NCBI GenBank assembly: GCA_015067245.1
Contig: SVMV01000004.1
Location: 1 to 47,691, forward strand
DNA: 47,691 bases
Reading direction: 5' to 3'
From: Oscillospiraceae bacterium
GTDB taxonomy: Bacteria; Bacillota; Clostridia; Oscillospirales; Ruminococcaceae
Shown one piece after another: positions 35,617 through 43,876 of the stretch; the stretch's first letter is position 1, and each line of letters starts with the position of its first letter. The notes beneath the pieces are model-generated. The model had not been told where the DNA came from, searched no databases, and worked only from the letters and a program-made list of their open reading frames with translations. Made by a program: the position numbers and the translations under genes.

Positions 35617-36597
35617 ATGGCAGAAAAAGTTCTCAGTGTTAAAAATCTTATCACTGCATTCCGCATAGACAAAAAAGAATATCCTGTTCTCAGGGATATT
35701 TCCTTTGATATATATGAAAACGAAACCGTATGTATGGTTGGCGAAAGCGGCTGCGGCAAAAGTGTTACAACACTTTCCGTTATGGGTCTTCTGCCTGAAA
35801 ACGCTGTTGTGCAGCAGGGCGAGATTGAGCTTTGCGGCGAAATTATCAGCGGCAAAAGCCAGAAGGAACTCAACAAGGTGCGCGGCAGCAAGATGGGTAT
35901 GATTTTTCAGGAACCTATGACCAGCCTCAATCCATTGCTTACAATCGGCCACCAGCTTACCGAAGGCCTTATCCGTCACAAAGGTATGAGCAAGAAAGAA
36001 GCTTATGCAACAGCGGTGGAATATCTGGAACTGGTTGGTATTGCAAATGCCGAAAGCCGTATGAAACAGTATCCGTTCCAGCTTTCGGGTGGTTTGCGCC
36101 AGCGTGTTATGATTGCTATGGTTATGTCCATGCAGCCAAAGCTGCTTATTGCAGACGAACCTACAACCGCTCTTGATGTTACAATTCAGAAACAGGTACT
36201 TATTCTGCTCAACAAGCTGAAAAAGACAATGAACACAGGCGTTCTGTTTATCACCCACGACCTTGGTGTTGTTGCCGAAATTGCAGACAGGGTTATTGTT
36301 CTTTACAGCGGTACAAAGGTTGAAGAAGGCAGTGCAAAACAGATTTTCGAAAACAATATGCACCCTTATACACAGGGGCTGCTTGCAGCAGTGCCAAATG
36401 TTGACAAGGACGACTTTGAAATCAAAGCTATTCCTGGCACATTCCCTGCAATTACAGAAAAAATAGAGGGCTGCCGTTTCCACCCAAGATGCCCTTATGC
36501 AACAGACCGTTGCCGCAGTGAAATTCCGCAGGCAATAGAATACGAAAAAGGACACTTTGTAGCTTGCCACAAGGTAGAGGAGGAACACAAGTGTTAG
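35617..36597 (+). CDS. Peptide ABC transporter ATPase, DppD/OppD type
   Basis: A 326-residue ATPase. Walker A is GESGCGKSVTTLSVMGLLP, the Q-loop region is MGMIFQEPMTSLNPLLTIG, the signature is QLSGGLRQRVMIAMVMS and Walker B is LLIADEPTTALDV. The C-terminal oligopeptide-transport extension GCRFHPRCPYATDRC...HFVACH has the cysteines that bind an iron-sulphur cluster in some DppD proteins. I chose ATG 35617, supported by AGGGGGA; an upstream ATG at 35575 lacks such a site. Its stop overlaps the start of the next ATPase gene by 7 bases. Confidence 0.94.
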   Translation: MAEKVLSVKNLITAFRIDKKEYPVLRDISFDIYENETVCMVGESGCGKSVTTLSVMGLLPENAVVQQGEIELCGEIISGKSQKELNKVRGSKMGMIFQEPMTSLNPLLTIGHQLTEGLIRHKGMSKKEAYATAVEYLELVGIANAESRMKQYPFQLSGGLRQRVMIAMVMSMQPKLLIADEPTTALDVTIQKQVLILLNKLKKTMNTGVLFITHDLGVVAEIADRVIVLYSGTKVEEGSAKQIFENNMHPYTQGLLAAVPNVDKDDFEIKAIPGTFPAITEKIEGCRFHPRCPYATDRCRSEIPQAIEYEKGHFVACHKVEEEHKC

Positions 36598-38165
36598 AAA
36601 ATAAATCGGCATTAATTGAACTTAACAAACTTAAAAAATATTTTCCTATAAAAAGAGGGGTTAACCTTAAAGCGCTGGAAGATGTAAGCTTAAAAATATA
36701 TGAGGGCGAAAAATTTGGCGTGGTTGGCGAAAGCGGCTGTGGCAAATCCACATTGGGCCGTGTAATTCTTCAGCTTTACCGCCAGACCAGCGGCGCCTGT
36801 GTTTATCATGGCAAATCTATAGAAGAAGTTGCTCCAAAATACATCGAAAAGGAAATAGACAATCTGCTTGAATATCAGAAAAAGGCAGACGAGTATTATA
36901 AAAAAGCAGTTGAACTTGATAAAAAAATTGAACTGCTGGACGAAAAGATTGAACAGCTTTCTGACCATGGCACAAAGCAGGAGGTTGCAAAACGCCGCAA
37001 GCTCAGCCAGGAAAGAGAGAAACTGGCTTTTCAGTCAAAAGAGCATAAAAAAGATGCTTCACGCCAGCTGCGTGAAGGCAGCCGAACAGTTGGCAGCCTT
37101 ATTCTCAGTGCAAAACTGCCAGAAATACAGCAACTTTACAAACAGGCTTACAATGCAACAGTGCGTGCAGGTGAGTATGTAAAGGACTATAATAAATATC
37201 ACGCAGAATATTCCGAAATGCTTACAAAGGGTGAAAAACCTTCTCAGGAAGTTATGGATAAAATGCGCGAAGCAAGCGAAAACACAAAAAAATGCCGTGA
37301 CGAAGCGCTTACCTGCAAGGCAAAGGCATTGTCTATGCGCCGTCAGGACATTCTTCCTATTACAGAGCGCTGTCTTGATGAAGAATATCAGCAGAAGCTG
37401 GACAGAAACTACGAAACTGGCATTAATCTTGCAAAGCTTACAAACAAGGAAATGCGCAGCCTGCGTAAAGATATGCAGATGATATTCCAGGATCCTGCAG
37501 CAAGCCTTGACCCAAGAAAAACCGTTGGTAAAGCTATAGAAGAAGTTTTTGAGATACATACTGACTATGGCAAAGAAATGCGCAAGGAATGTACAATGAA
37601 ACTGCTGGAAGACGTTGGCCTCAAGCGCGAACAGTACTATTCCTACCCTCATCAGCTTTCGGGCGGTCAGAAACAGCGTGTTGGTATAGCAAGAGCTATC
37701 GCACTCAATCCAAAATTTGTTGTTCTGGACGAATCTGTATCCGCACTTGACGTATCTGTACAGGCGCAGATTCTTCAGTTGCTGGAAGATTTGAAACAGC
37801 GTCAGCATCTGACATATTTCTTTATCACTCACAACCTTGGCGTTGTAAAGCATTTCTGCGACAGGGTAATGGTTATGTATCTTGGCGGTGTATGTGAACT
37901 TGCAGACAGCAAAGAGCTGTTCCGTCAGCCTCTGCACCCATATACAAAATCCCTGCTTAAAGCAGTACCACGTCCTACTGTAAGAGAAAATTACGAGGAA
38001 GAAACTGTACTGGAAGGTGAAGTGCCTTCTGCAATAAATCCTCCAAAAGGCTGTACTTTCCATACAAGATGTGAAAACTGTATGGAAATATGCAAAAAGG
38101 TAAAGCCAACTTTGCAGGAAGTGGAAGAAGGCCGCTTTGTAGCCTGCCATCTTTACAACAAATAA
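36591..38165 (+). CDS. Peptide ABC transporter ATPase, DppF/OppF type, with a large coiled-coil insertion
   Basis: A 524-residue ATPase, against about 320-330 in normal DppF/OppF. Residues 1-80 are ordinary, with Walker A GESGCGKS (46-53). From about residue 80 to 285 there is lysine/glutamate-rich heptad-like sequence (for example AVELDKKIELLDEKIEQL) not found in standard members. The ATPase then resumes with DMQMIFQDPAASLDPRKTVG (Q-loop about 297-301), [16 protein letters not shown] (356-360 signature), VVLDESVSALDVSVQ and the C-terminal cysteine cluster FHTRCENCMEICKK. Start is GTG 36591, with GAGGAGG 7 bases before it, overlapping the oppD-like stop. Confidence 0.93.
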   Translation: MLENKSALIELNKLKKYFPIKRGVNLKALEDVSLKIYEGEKFGVVGESGCGKSTLGRVILQLYRQTSGACVYHGKSIEEVAPKYIEKEIDNLLEYQKKADEYYKKAVELDKKIELLDEKIEQLSDHGTKQEVAKRRKLSQEREKLAFQSKEHKKDASRQLREGSRTVGSLILSAKLPEIQQLYKQAYNATVRAGEYVKDYNKYHAEYSEMLTKGEKPSQEVMDKMREASENTKKCRDEALTCKAKALSMRRQDILPITERCLDEEYQQKLDRNYETGINLAKLTNKEMRSLRKDMQMIFQDPAASLDPRKTVGKAIEEVFEIHTDYGKEMRKECTMKLLEDVGLKREQYYSYPHQLSGGQKQRVGIARAIALNPKFVVLDESVSALDVSVQAQILQLLEDLKQRQHLTYFFITHNLGVVKHFCDRVMVMYLGGVCELADSKELFRQPLHPYTKSLLKAVPRPTVRENYEEETVLEGEVPSAINPPKGCTFHTRCENCMEICKKVKPTLQEVEEGRFVACHLYNK

Positions 38166-38187
38166 TTATTTATGTAAAATTAAAAAA

Positions 38188-38270
38188 GGGCTGATGCCCA
38201 CATCGCCCATAAGCTGTGGGAGTGGTGTGAGTATCAGCCTTTGACTGTATAAAATCACAGTTATGCTGTG
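38188..38270 (+). other. Structured leader before the gamma-glutamyltransferase gene
   Basis: GGGCTGAT (38188-38195) pairs with ATCAGCC (38233-38239), enclosing a CCCAC/GTGGG pair (38197-38201/38216-38220). A short T run follows, so partial termination is possible. A second stem CACAG/CTGTG (38256-38270) ends exactly at the ribosome binding site AAAGGAG (38271-38277). Confidence 0.55.
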
Positions 38271-38283
38271 AAAGGAGATTATT

Positions 38284-39900
38284 ATGAATTTCAATTCAAC
38301 ATATATCCCATACGCTTCCAAGCGTTATCCAATCTACGCACAGCACGGTATGGTGTGTGCATCAAGCCCACAGGCAGCAGCTGCAGGCCTTGAAGTTATG
38401 CGCAACGGCGGTAACGCCATGGATGCTGCAGTTGCAACAGCAGCAGCACTTACAGTGTGCGAGCCTACAGCAAACGGCATAGGCGGTGACTGTTTTGCAC
38501 TTATCTGGTCAGAAAAAGACCAGCAGCTTTACGGCCTTAACGCCAGCGGTATTTCTGCAAAAAACATTTCTCTTGAAAAGGTAAAAGAACGTGTAAACGG
38601 CGATGAAATGCCTGTTTACGGCTGGATTCCTACAATGGTGCCTGGTGCTCCAAGCGGTTGGGCAAAGGTGGCAACACGCTTTGGCAATCTGCCAATGACC
38701 GACAGTATGGCACCTGCAATCCGCTATGCAAGAGAAGGCTACCCATGTTCCCCAAACCTTGCAAGAATGTGGGACAGAGCAGCAAAAAAATATAAACAGA
38801 TGTGCACAGGAGAAGAGTACGACGAATGGTTTAAAACATTTACTCCAGGCGGGGCTGTTCCAAAAGCTGGGGATATTATCAGACTTCCAAACCATGCAAG
38901 AACCCTGGAGCTTATTGCCGAAACAAATGCCGAAGCATTCTATAAAGGCCAGCTGGCAGATAAGATAGTTGCAGACAGTGAAAAATTTGGCGGTTATTAC
39001 TGCAAGGAAGATTTTGAAAACTATGAAGCTGCATGGGTTGAACCAATCAGAGTAAACTACAAAGGCTATGAAATATGCGAAATTCCGCCAAACGGTCAGG
39101 GCATTGTTGCACTTATGGCTCTTAATATTCTTAAAGAATTTGATTTTAAGGAAAAAGAATGTGCTGACACATTCCACAAGCAGTGGGAAGCTATGAAGAT
39201 TGCTTTTGCAGACGGCAAATTCCACGTTACCGACCCAAAATGTATGGCAATCAACTACAACGACCTTATAAAACCAGAATATGGTGCATACCGTGCAGCT
39301 CAGATTAACGACGAAGCCGCAGCACCTTGCCCTGAAACACCACCGTCCAGCGGCACAGTATATTTCTGTACAGCAGACGGAGAAGGCAATATGGTTTCCT
39401 TTATTCAGTCCAACTATATGGGCTTTGGCAGCGGTATTGTGGTAAGGGATACAGGCATTGCACTGCAGAACCGCGGTGCGGATTTCTCCCTTAACCCTGA
39501 AGACGCAAATGCACTTGCACCAGGCAAAAAATCTTACCATACAATTATTCCAGGCTTTATTATGAAGGACGGCAAAGGTCTTGCTCCTTTTGGAGTTATG
39601 GGTGGTTATATGCAGCCACAGGGACATGTACAGGTTGCGATGAACCTTATCGATTTTGGCATGAATCCACAGCAGGCACTGGATGCTCCAAGATGGCAGT
39701 GGATGAAAGATAAAACCTTTATGGTGGAAGATAATTTCTCCAATGAAATTGCAAAACAGCTTGCTGCAAAAGGCCATGATGTACAGGTGGCGCTGGATGC
39801 AGTCAACTTTGGCCGCGGTCAGATTATTGTCAAACTGCCAAACGGTACGTTGGTAGGCGGCACAGAAAGCCGTACCGACAGCAATATTGCCTGTTGGTAA
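38284..39900 (+). CDS. ggt: Gamma-glutamyltransferase-family hydrolase
   Basis: A 538-residue N-terminal-nucleophile enzyme that releases or transfers gamma-glutamyl groups from glutathione and similar peptides. The N-terminal part GMVCASSPQAAAAGLEVMRN with GGNAMDAAVATAAALTVCEP and GIGGDCFALIW is characteristic. The self-cleavage and catalytic threonine is Thr358 in SSGTVYFCTADGEGNMVSFI, and later come NRGADFSLNP and MGGYMQPQGH. There is no signal peptide, so it probably works in the cytoplasm on imported peptides, unlike the secreted forms. AAAGGAG precedes ATG 38284. Position after the peptide importer supports a joint role. Confidence 0.9.
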   Translation: MNFNSTYIPYASKRYPIYAQHGMVCASSPQAAAAGLEVMRNGGNAMDAAVATAAALTVCEPTANGIGGDCFALIWSEKDQQLYGLNASGISAKNISLEKVKERVNGDEMPVYGWIPTMVPGAPSGWAKVATRFGNLPMTDSMAPAIRYAREGYPCSPNLARMWDRAAKKYKQMCTGEEYDEWFKTFTPGGAVPKAGDIIRLPNHARTLELIAETNAEAFYKGQLADKIVADSEKFGGYYCKEDFENYEAAWVEPIRVNYKGYEICEIPPNGQGIVALMALNILKEFDFKEKECADTFHKQWEAMKIAFADGKFHVTDPKCMAINYNDLIKPEYGAYRAAQINDEAAAPCPETPPSSGTVYFCTADGEGNMVSFIQSNYMGFGSGIVVRDTGIALQNRGADFSLNPEDANALAPGKKSYHTIIPGFIMKDGKGLAPFGVMGGYMQPQGHVQVAMNLIDFGMNPQQALDAPRWQWMKDKTFMVEDNFSNEIAKQLAAKGHDVQVALDAVNFGRGQIIVKLPNGTLVGGTESRTDSNIACW

Positions 39901-39932
39901 TATTCTGATTGTTTCATAAACCTCTTTATGCT

Positions 39933-39964
39933 GACAAACCGATAACTTGTGCTATCGGTTTGTC
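39933..39964 (+). terminator. Strong hairpin after ggt
   Basis: A perfect 12-bp stem, GACAAACCGATA (39933-39944)/TATCGGTTTGTC (39953-39964), with an 8-base loop. The following GGTATTT is only weakly T-rich, so termination may be incomplete. Confidence 0.7.
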
Positions 39965-40008
39965 GGTATTTAAGGATGCTGCAGATAAATAAGAAAAGGA
40001 TATTAAAA

Positions 40009-40578
40009 TTGAAAGAATTATTGAATATATTTTTAAAGTTTTTCAAGATTGGTGCGGTAACTTTTGGCGGTGGTTATGCAATGCTGCCAATACTGCGCCG
40101 TGAAATTGTGGATAAGGAAAACTGGCTCAGTGAAGAAGAGATAATGGACTTTTACGCAATAGGGCAGAGTATGCCGGGAATTATTGCAGTAAATGTAGGC
40201 GGTTTTATCGGCTATAAACGCAAAAAAGAAGCAGGTGCTGTTGCGGCAGCGCTGGGCGTGGTTTCACCCTGTCTTGTAATAATTACAATCATTGCAGCCT
40301 GCCTTGCCAATTTTCAGAACAATGTATATGTCCGCCATGCATTAAGCGCAGTTTCTGTGTGTGTTTGTGCACTGATACTGGACAGTGTAATTGCAATGTG
40401 GAAAAAGGGCGTAAAGGATGTTTTTGGTTTTGTACTGTTTGTCATAATGCTTGTGGCAATGACCTTTACAGAAATAAGCCCTGTGCTGCTGGTTATTTTA
40501 AGCGCTGTATGCGGTATAGCATACAAATCCCTGCAGGGACATACTGCAAGCAAAAATGAAGAAAAAGGAGGTAAATAA
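40009..40578 (+). CDS. Chromate transporter family protein, half-size subunit 1
   Basis: A 189-residue membrane protein with one CHR domain. LKFFKIGAVTFGGGYAMLPI is the family signature, followed by IVDKENWLSEEEIMDFYAIG and QSMPGIIAVNVGGFIGYK. It forms a pair with the next gene; such short-chain pairs form a heterodimeric equivalent of full-length ChrA. Substrate is uncertain: chromate efflux is known for some members, but in gut Clostridia other anions are possible. Translation starts at TTG 40009 with AAAAGGA 8 bases before it; the first good family residues follow at once. Confidence 0.88.
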   Translation: MKELLNIFLKFFKIGAVTFGGGYAMLPILRREIVDKENWLSEEEIMDFYAIGQSMPGIIAVNVGGFIGYKRKKEAGAVAAALGVVSPCLVIITIIAACLANFQNNVYVRHALSAVSVCVCALILDSVIAMWKKGVKDVFGFVLFVIMLVAMTFTEISPVLLVILSAVCGIAYKSLQGHTASKNEEKGGK

Positions 40579-40580
40579 TA

Positions 40581-41144
40581 ATGATTTATCTAAAGCTTTT
40601 CTTCGAATTTTTCAAAATAGGGCTTTTTGCGGTTGGCGGCGGCATGGCTACACTGCCGTTTCTGCAGCGCCTTGGCGAAAACACAGGCTGGTTTGATAAT
40701 CAGCTTATAACCGACATGGTGGCAATAAGCGAATCAACGCCTGGACCTATCGGCATAAATATGGCAACATACGTAGGTTACAATGTTGCAGGTATCTGGG
40801 GCGGCTTTATTGCTACAATGGGTGAAATTCTGCCTTGTATAATACTTGTTATTATATTTTCAAAATTTCTCACAAGGCTAAGCGGCAACAATTATCTGGA
40901 ATATGCCTTTTACGGTATGCGCCCTGCAGTTACAGGTCTTATCGCAGCAGCTGCAGTAAGTGTTTTGCAGGTGGCGGTGTTCAACACAGAACTGTTTAAA
41001 CAGACGGGCAGTTTTATGGACCTTGCAGATCCAAAGAAAATCATATATTTTGTGCTTGTATTCTGGGCAATCAAAAAGTTTAAAAAACATCCTGTAGCAT
41101 ATATAGGTATTTCAGCTGTTGTGGGGCTGGTGTTTGCGTTCTGA
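40581..41144 (+). CDS. Chromate transporter family protein, half-size subunit 2
   Basis: A 187-residue partner with the second CHR domain. It begins YLKLFFEFFKIGLFAVGGGM, then MVAISESTPGPIGINMATYV and GGFIATMGEILPCIILVIIF. The FFKIG...GGG and STPGP motifs match those of the first gene, showing that the two are homologous. GGAGG lies before ATG 40581, two bases after the preceding stop, so they are translated together. A terminator follows. Confidence 0.88.
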   Translation: MIYLKLFFEFFKIGLFAVGGGMATLPFLQRLGENTGWFDNQLITDMVAISESTPGPIGINMATYVGYNVAGIWGGFIATMGEILPCIILVIIFSKFLTRLSGNNYLEYAFYGMRPAVTGLIAAAAVSVLQVAVFNTELFKQTGSFMDLADPKKIIYFVLVFWAIKKFKKHPVAYIGISAVVGLVFAF

Positions 41145-41219
41145 TTTTTTAGTTGTATCAGAAGCTGCAAACAATCTGGCTGTGGGCAGAAAAACAATTA
41201 TAAATGTTGACAGAAGGAC

Positions 41220-41271
41220 AAAAAGCAGGCGTAAAGTTCTCTGAATCAGAGGGCTTTTGGCCTGCTTTTTT
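41220..41271 (+). terminator. Branched terminator after the chromate transporter pair
   Basis: AAAAGCAGGC (41221-41230) pairs with GCCTGCTTTT (41260-41269), enclosing a small CTCTG/CAGAG hairpin, and is followed by further Ts. The 41145-41219 stretch shows nothing else. Confidence 0.85.
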
Positions 41272-41346
41272 GCGCTTTTCTTATCTGCACAAGTGTGATA
41301 TTATAGTAAAAAAGGTACAATTATTGAAATCAAAGGAGAAAAAGCC

Positions 41347-42312
41347 ATGATTTTTGAAAACCAGATACTCAAAATTTACAAAAACCAGATGTTTATACGC
41401 TGCGATGACAATGGCACAGCATATTATTTTTCTGCCGATGATTTTGACGGCTTAAACAAACGCAGCTATACATTCCAGTCAAAAAACGGTCATACTTTAC
41501 AGGGGTATTTTTACTGGTACGAAAACCCAGTGGCAAACCGTCTTGTTGTTTTTGAACATGGCATGGGCGGCGGCCACCGCAGTTACATGCGTGAAATTGA
41601 AACCATAGCAAAAAAAGGCTATATGGTTTTTGCATACGACCATACAGGCTGTATGGAATCTGGCGGCGAAAACACCAATGGCTTTGCACAGTCGTTAAAC
41701 GACCTTGACTGCTGTATAACAGCACTTACGCAGACAGGTGAATTTAAGGAAGAAGAAATTACTGTTATCGGTCACAGCTGGGGCGGATTTTCCACAATGA
41801 ATATTGCAGTTTTGCACCCAAATCTTAAAAATGTTGTGGCAATGAGCGGCTTTGCATCGGTTAAACGTATGGTACAGCAGCATTTTGGCGGTTTTCTCAA
41901 AATTTATGCAAAGGCAGTTTATGCCCTTGAAGAAAAAACCAACCCTGAATATGTAAAGTATGATGCCGTGGAAAGTCTTGGTAAAAGCAGTATCCATGCT
42001 TTGATTATCCATTCAGCAGACGACCCGCTGGTTAAAAAGGAACACCATTTTGATGTTGTGCAAAAAGCATTGGGTCATAAAGAAAATATAAAATTTATGC
42101 TGCTGAACGGCAAGGCGCACAGTCCGAACTATACTTATGAAGCAGTTAAATACAAGGACGCATTCTTTGCAAACCTCACCGAAAAACTTAAGAAAAAAGA
42201 GCTGGAAACAGAAGAACAGAAATCCAAGTTTGTTGCAGAATATGACTGGTGGGCAATGACAATGCAGGATATGGATATCTGGAATAAAATTTTCGAATTT
42301 ATTGAAGAATAG
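41347..42312 (+). CDS. Alpha/beta hydrolase, serine-aminopeptidase/lysophospholipase-like
   Basis: A 321-residue soluble hydrolase. The fold is marked by VVFEHGMGGGHRSYMREIET (oxyanion region), AYDHTGCMESGGENT, the nucleophile elbow VIGHSWGGFSTMNIA (Ser), and the acid and base near IIHSADDPLVKKEHHF and LNGKAHSPNYTYE. This set matches the Hydrolase_4 group of esterases and peptidases; the substrate is unknown. No signal peptide is seen. The C-terminus after residue 270 is a charged helix. AAAGGAG precedes ATG 41347. It is flanked by terminators, so it is probably a single-gene unit. Confidence 0.85.
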   Translation: MIFENQILKIYKNQMFIRCDDNGTAYYFSADDFDGLNKRSYTFQSKNGHTLQGYFYWYENPVANRLVVFEHGMGGGHRSYMREIETIAKKGYMVFAYDHTGCMESGGENTNGFAQSLNDLDCCITALTQTGEFKEEEITVIGHSWGGFSTMNIAVLHPNLKNVVAMSGFASVKRMVQQHFGGFLKIYAKAVYALEEKTNPEYVKYDAVESLGKSSIHALIIHSADDPLVKKEHHFDVVQKALGHKENIKFMLLNGKAHSPNYTYEAVKYKDAFFANLTEKLKKKELETEEQKSKFVAEYDWWAMTMQDMDIWNKIFEFIEE

Positions 42313-42325
42313 GTTAATATATAAT

Positions 42326-42361
42326 AGGTCTTGGATTATAGTTTGATTCAAGGCCTTTTTA
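42326..42361 (+). terminator. Intrinsic terminator after the hydrolase gene
   Basis: AGGTCTTG (42326-42333) pairs with CAAGGCCT (42349-42356, one wobble), and TTTTT follows at once. Confidence 0.75.
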
Positions 42362-42446
42362 AGTATAATTTCGTTTTAAAATCATATAATTCTATTAAAA
42401 AAGATTTTAAGGGGGAATTATTATCAATCCATTTGAGCACAGACCT

Positions 42447-43697
42447 TTGCAGGTTATGGAAGGCATACGCAATTTTAAACAGCTTTATCCAAAACCGTAC
42501 AACAAAAACACAGTGGACCCATATACCAAAACGCGTATAATTCTTATGAACGGCACCGAATTTGAAGCCAACTGGTTTTCTCACAATATGGCACGCCACG
42601 TTACCGATAATGACCTGCGCAGAGAATTAAGCCTTGGAAGAATGGTGGAAAAACAGCAGCAACAGCGCATAGCAATGCTTAAGCCCTGTGATGAAACTAT
42701 CCTGGAACACACAATAGGGTACGAGCAGCTGGCGGTTGACCTTACTGCCGAGCTTGCAAAAAGAGAGACCGACTGTTATGTAAAAAAAGCATTGGATTTT
42801 GCTTTGCTGGAAGATTTTGACCACCTTTACCGCTATGCAGACCAGCTGGAAATGGAGCAGGGGGTTATGGCACAGCGCCTTGTGGGCGGATATACCGAGA
42901 TTATGCCAGGCCGTCCAACCATAGCACATCACCGTTTTCCGCTTGACAATGTAAAGCGCAGCACCAACAGCAAAAAGGCGGATAAACAGACGGTGCTAAA
43001 CACAATGATTATCACAGCGGCCGAACAGCAGACTATGAACTATTATATGAATATCTCAAACTTTGCTGCAAACGATGCTGCCCGCCGCCTTTATAAAGAG
43101 ATTGCACTGGTTGAAGAAGAACACGTTACACAGTACGAATCTTTGATGGACAGCGGTGCAACCTGGCTTGAAATGCTTTTGTGGCACGAATATGTGGAAT
43201 GTTATCTCTACTGGTCCTGCTTTATGACCGAAACTGACAGCTGTATAAAAGCACTGTGGGAAGAACATCTGGATATGGAAATCAGCCATCTGCACAAGGC
43301 AGCACAGCTGCTGGAAAGATACGAAGGCAAGCACTGGCAGCAGGTTATTCCCGACGGCAGATTTCCGCAGCCGATTTCACTGCACGAAAATATTGGTTAT
43401 GTGCGTGATGTGCTTAAAAATACAGTGCAGTTTACAGGGGACAGAGAAGACTATACAAAGCTGGAAAAATTGCCCGACAATGCGGATTTCTTCAAATATC
43501 AAAAGCTTATTATCCCAGACGAAAGTATTGTTCAGTCTCACAATGTAATCTGCAGCTATATTGCAGCCAACGGCAGAGATTATCGCTATCAGGTTAAAAA
43601 TCATCCTGTAGATGCCTTAAGCTGCCGTGAATGTGACAACACCAAGGTAGGCAGGGCAAAATGTGCCGCACCGTCAACAGAATTTAAATGTAATTAA
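42447..43697 (+). CDS. Ferritin-like-domain protein of unknown function; true start probably upstream
   Basis: From TTG 42447 it reads 416 residues. Helices with ferritin-like glutamate/histidine pairs are visible: LEDFDHLYRYADQLEMEQG, ITAAEQQTMNYYMNIS and EIALVEEEHVTQYESLM, then MEISHLHKAAQLLERYEGKH. A di-metal or oxidase-type role is possible but unproven. The frame remains open upstream to give NPFEHRPLQ before this point, and GGGGGA at 42411-42416 sits 7 bases before an ATC (42423), with ATT at 42417 and 42420. TTG 42447 itself has no ribosome binding site, so I think translation starts at the non-canonical codon. The tail is cysteine-containing (CRECDN, KCAAP). Confidence 0.8.
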   Translation: MQVMEGIRNFKQLYPKPYNKNTVDPYTKTRIILMNGTEFEANWFSHNMARHVTDNDLRRELSLGRMVEKQQQQRIAMLKPCDETILEHTIGYEQLAVDLTAELAKRETDCYVKKALDFALLEDFDHLYRYADQLEMEQGVMAQRLVGGYTEIMPGRPTIAHHRFPLDNVKRSTNSKKADKQTVLNTMIITAAEQQTMNYYMNISNFAANDAARRLYKEIALVEEEHVTQYESLMDSGATWLEMLLWHEYVECYLYWSCFMTETDSCIKALWEEHLDMEISHLHKAAQLLERYEGKHWQQVIPDGRFPQPISLHENIGYVRDVLKNTVQFTGDREDYTKLEKLPDNADFFKYQKLIIPDESIVQSHNVICSYIAANGRDYRYQVKNHPVDALSCRECDNTKVGRAKCAAPSTEFKCN

Positions 43698-43718
43698 AAT
43701 TATAAATCAATAATTAAT

Positions 43719-43802
43719 ATGTCATTCTGAGCAGCAGCGAAGAATCTCTTTGTTTGATTGAACTCAGAGGTTCTTTAGGGATAAAATCCTTCAGAATGAC
43801 AT
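43719..43802. repeat. Dispersed inverted repeat, copy 3 (GTCATTCTGAG family)
   Basis: Terminal pair ATGTCATTCTGA (43719-43730) and TCAGAATGACAT (43791-43802), perfect over 12 bp. The internal CGAAGAATCTCTTTG faces CAGAGGTTCTT, so it folds as a long hairpin. It starts 22 bases after the ferritin-like gene and may serve as its terminator. Same ends and internal GAAGAATC as copy 2 at 29062. Confidence 0.85.
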
Positions 43803-43810
43803 TTGATTTA

Positions 43811-43852
43811 TTGAAAAATATTATGTATTATTGTATACAGTATACAATAATA
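43811..43852 (+). promoter_or_regulatory. Promoter with operator-like palindrome over the -10 box
   Basis: -35 TTGAAA (43811-43816), 17-base spacer, -10 TATACA (43834-43839). A 27-bp near-perfect palindrome, arms TATTATTGTATAC (43826-43838) and GTATACAATAATA (43840-43852) around one A, covers the -10 and start site. TTGTATAC...GTATACAA resembles sites of GntR/FadR-type repressors. No such regulator gene is in the window. Confidence 0.7.
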
Positions 43853-43876
43853 TTTATTAAAACAAGGAATGAATTT

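Noticed and set aside
40009..41144. Frameshifted single chromate transporter
   Set aside because: The two frames are each complete, with their own ribosome binding sites and full CHR domains; paired short-chain transporters are a known arrangement, so this is not a broken gene.
43754..43876. N-terminal extension of the cyclophilin by 41 residues
   Set aside because: The extra codons lie inside the dispersed repeat and promoter; ATG 43877 has a ribosome binding site and starts the normal fold.
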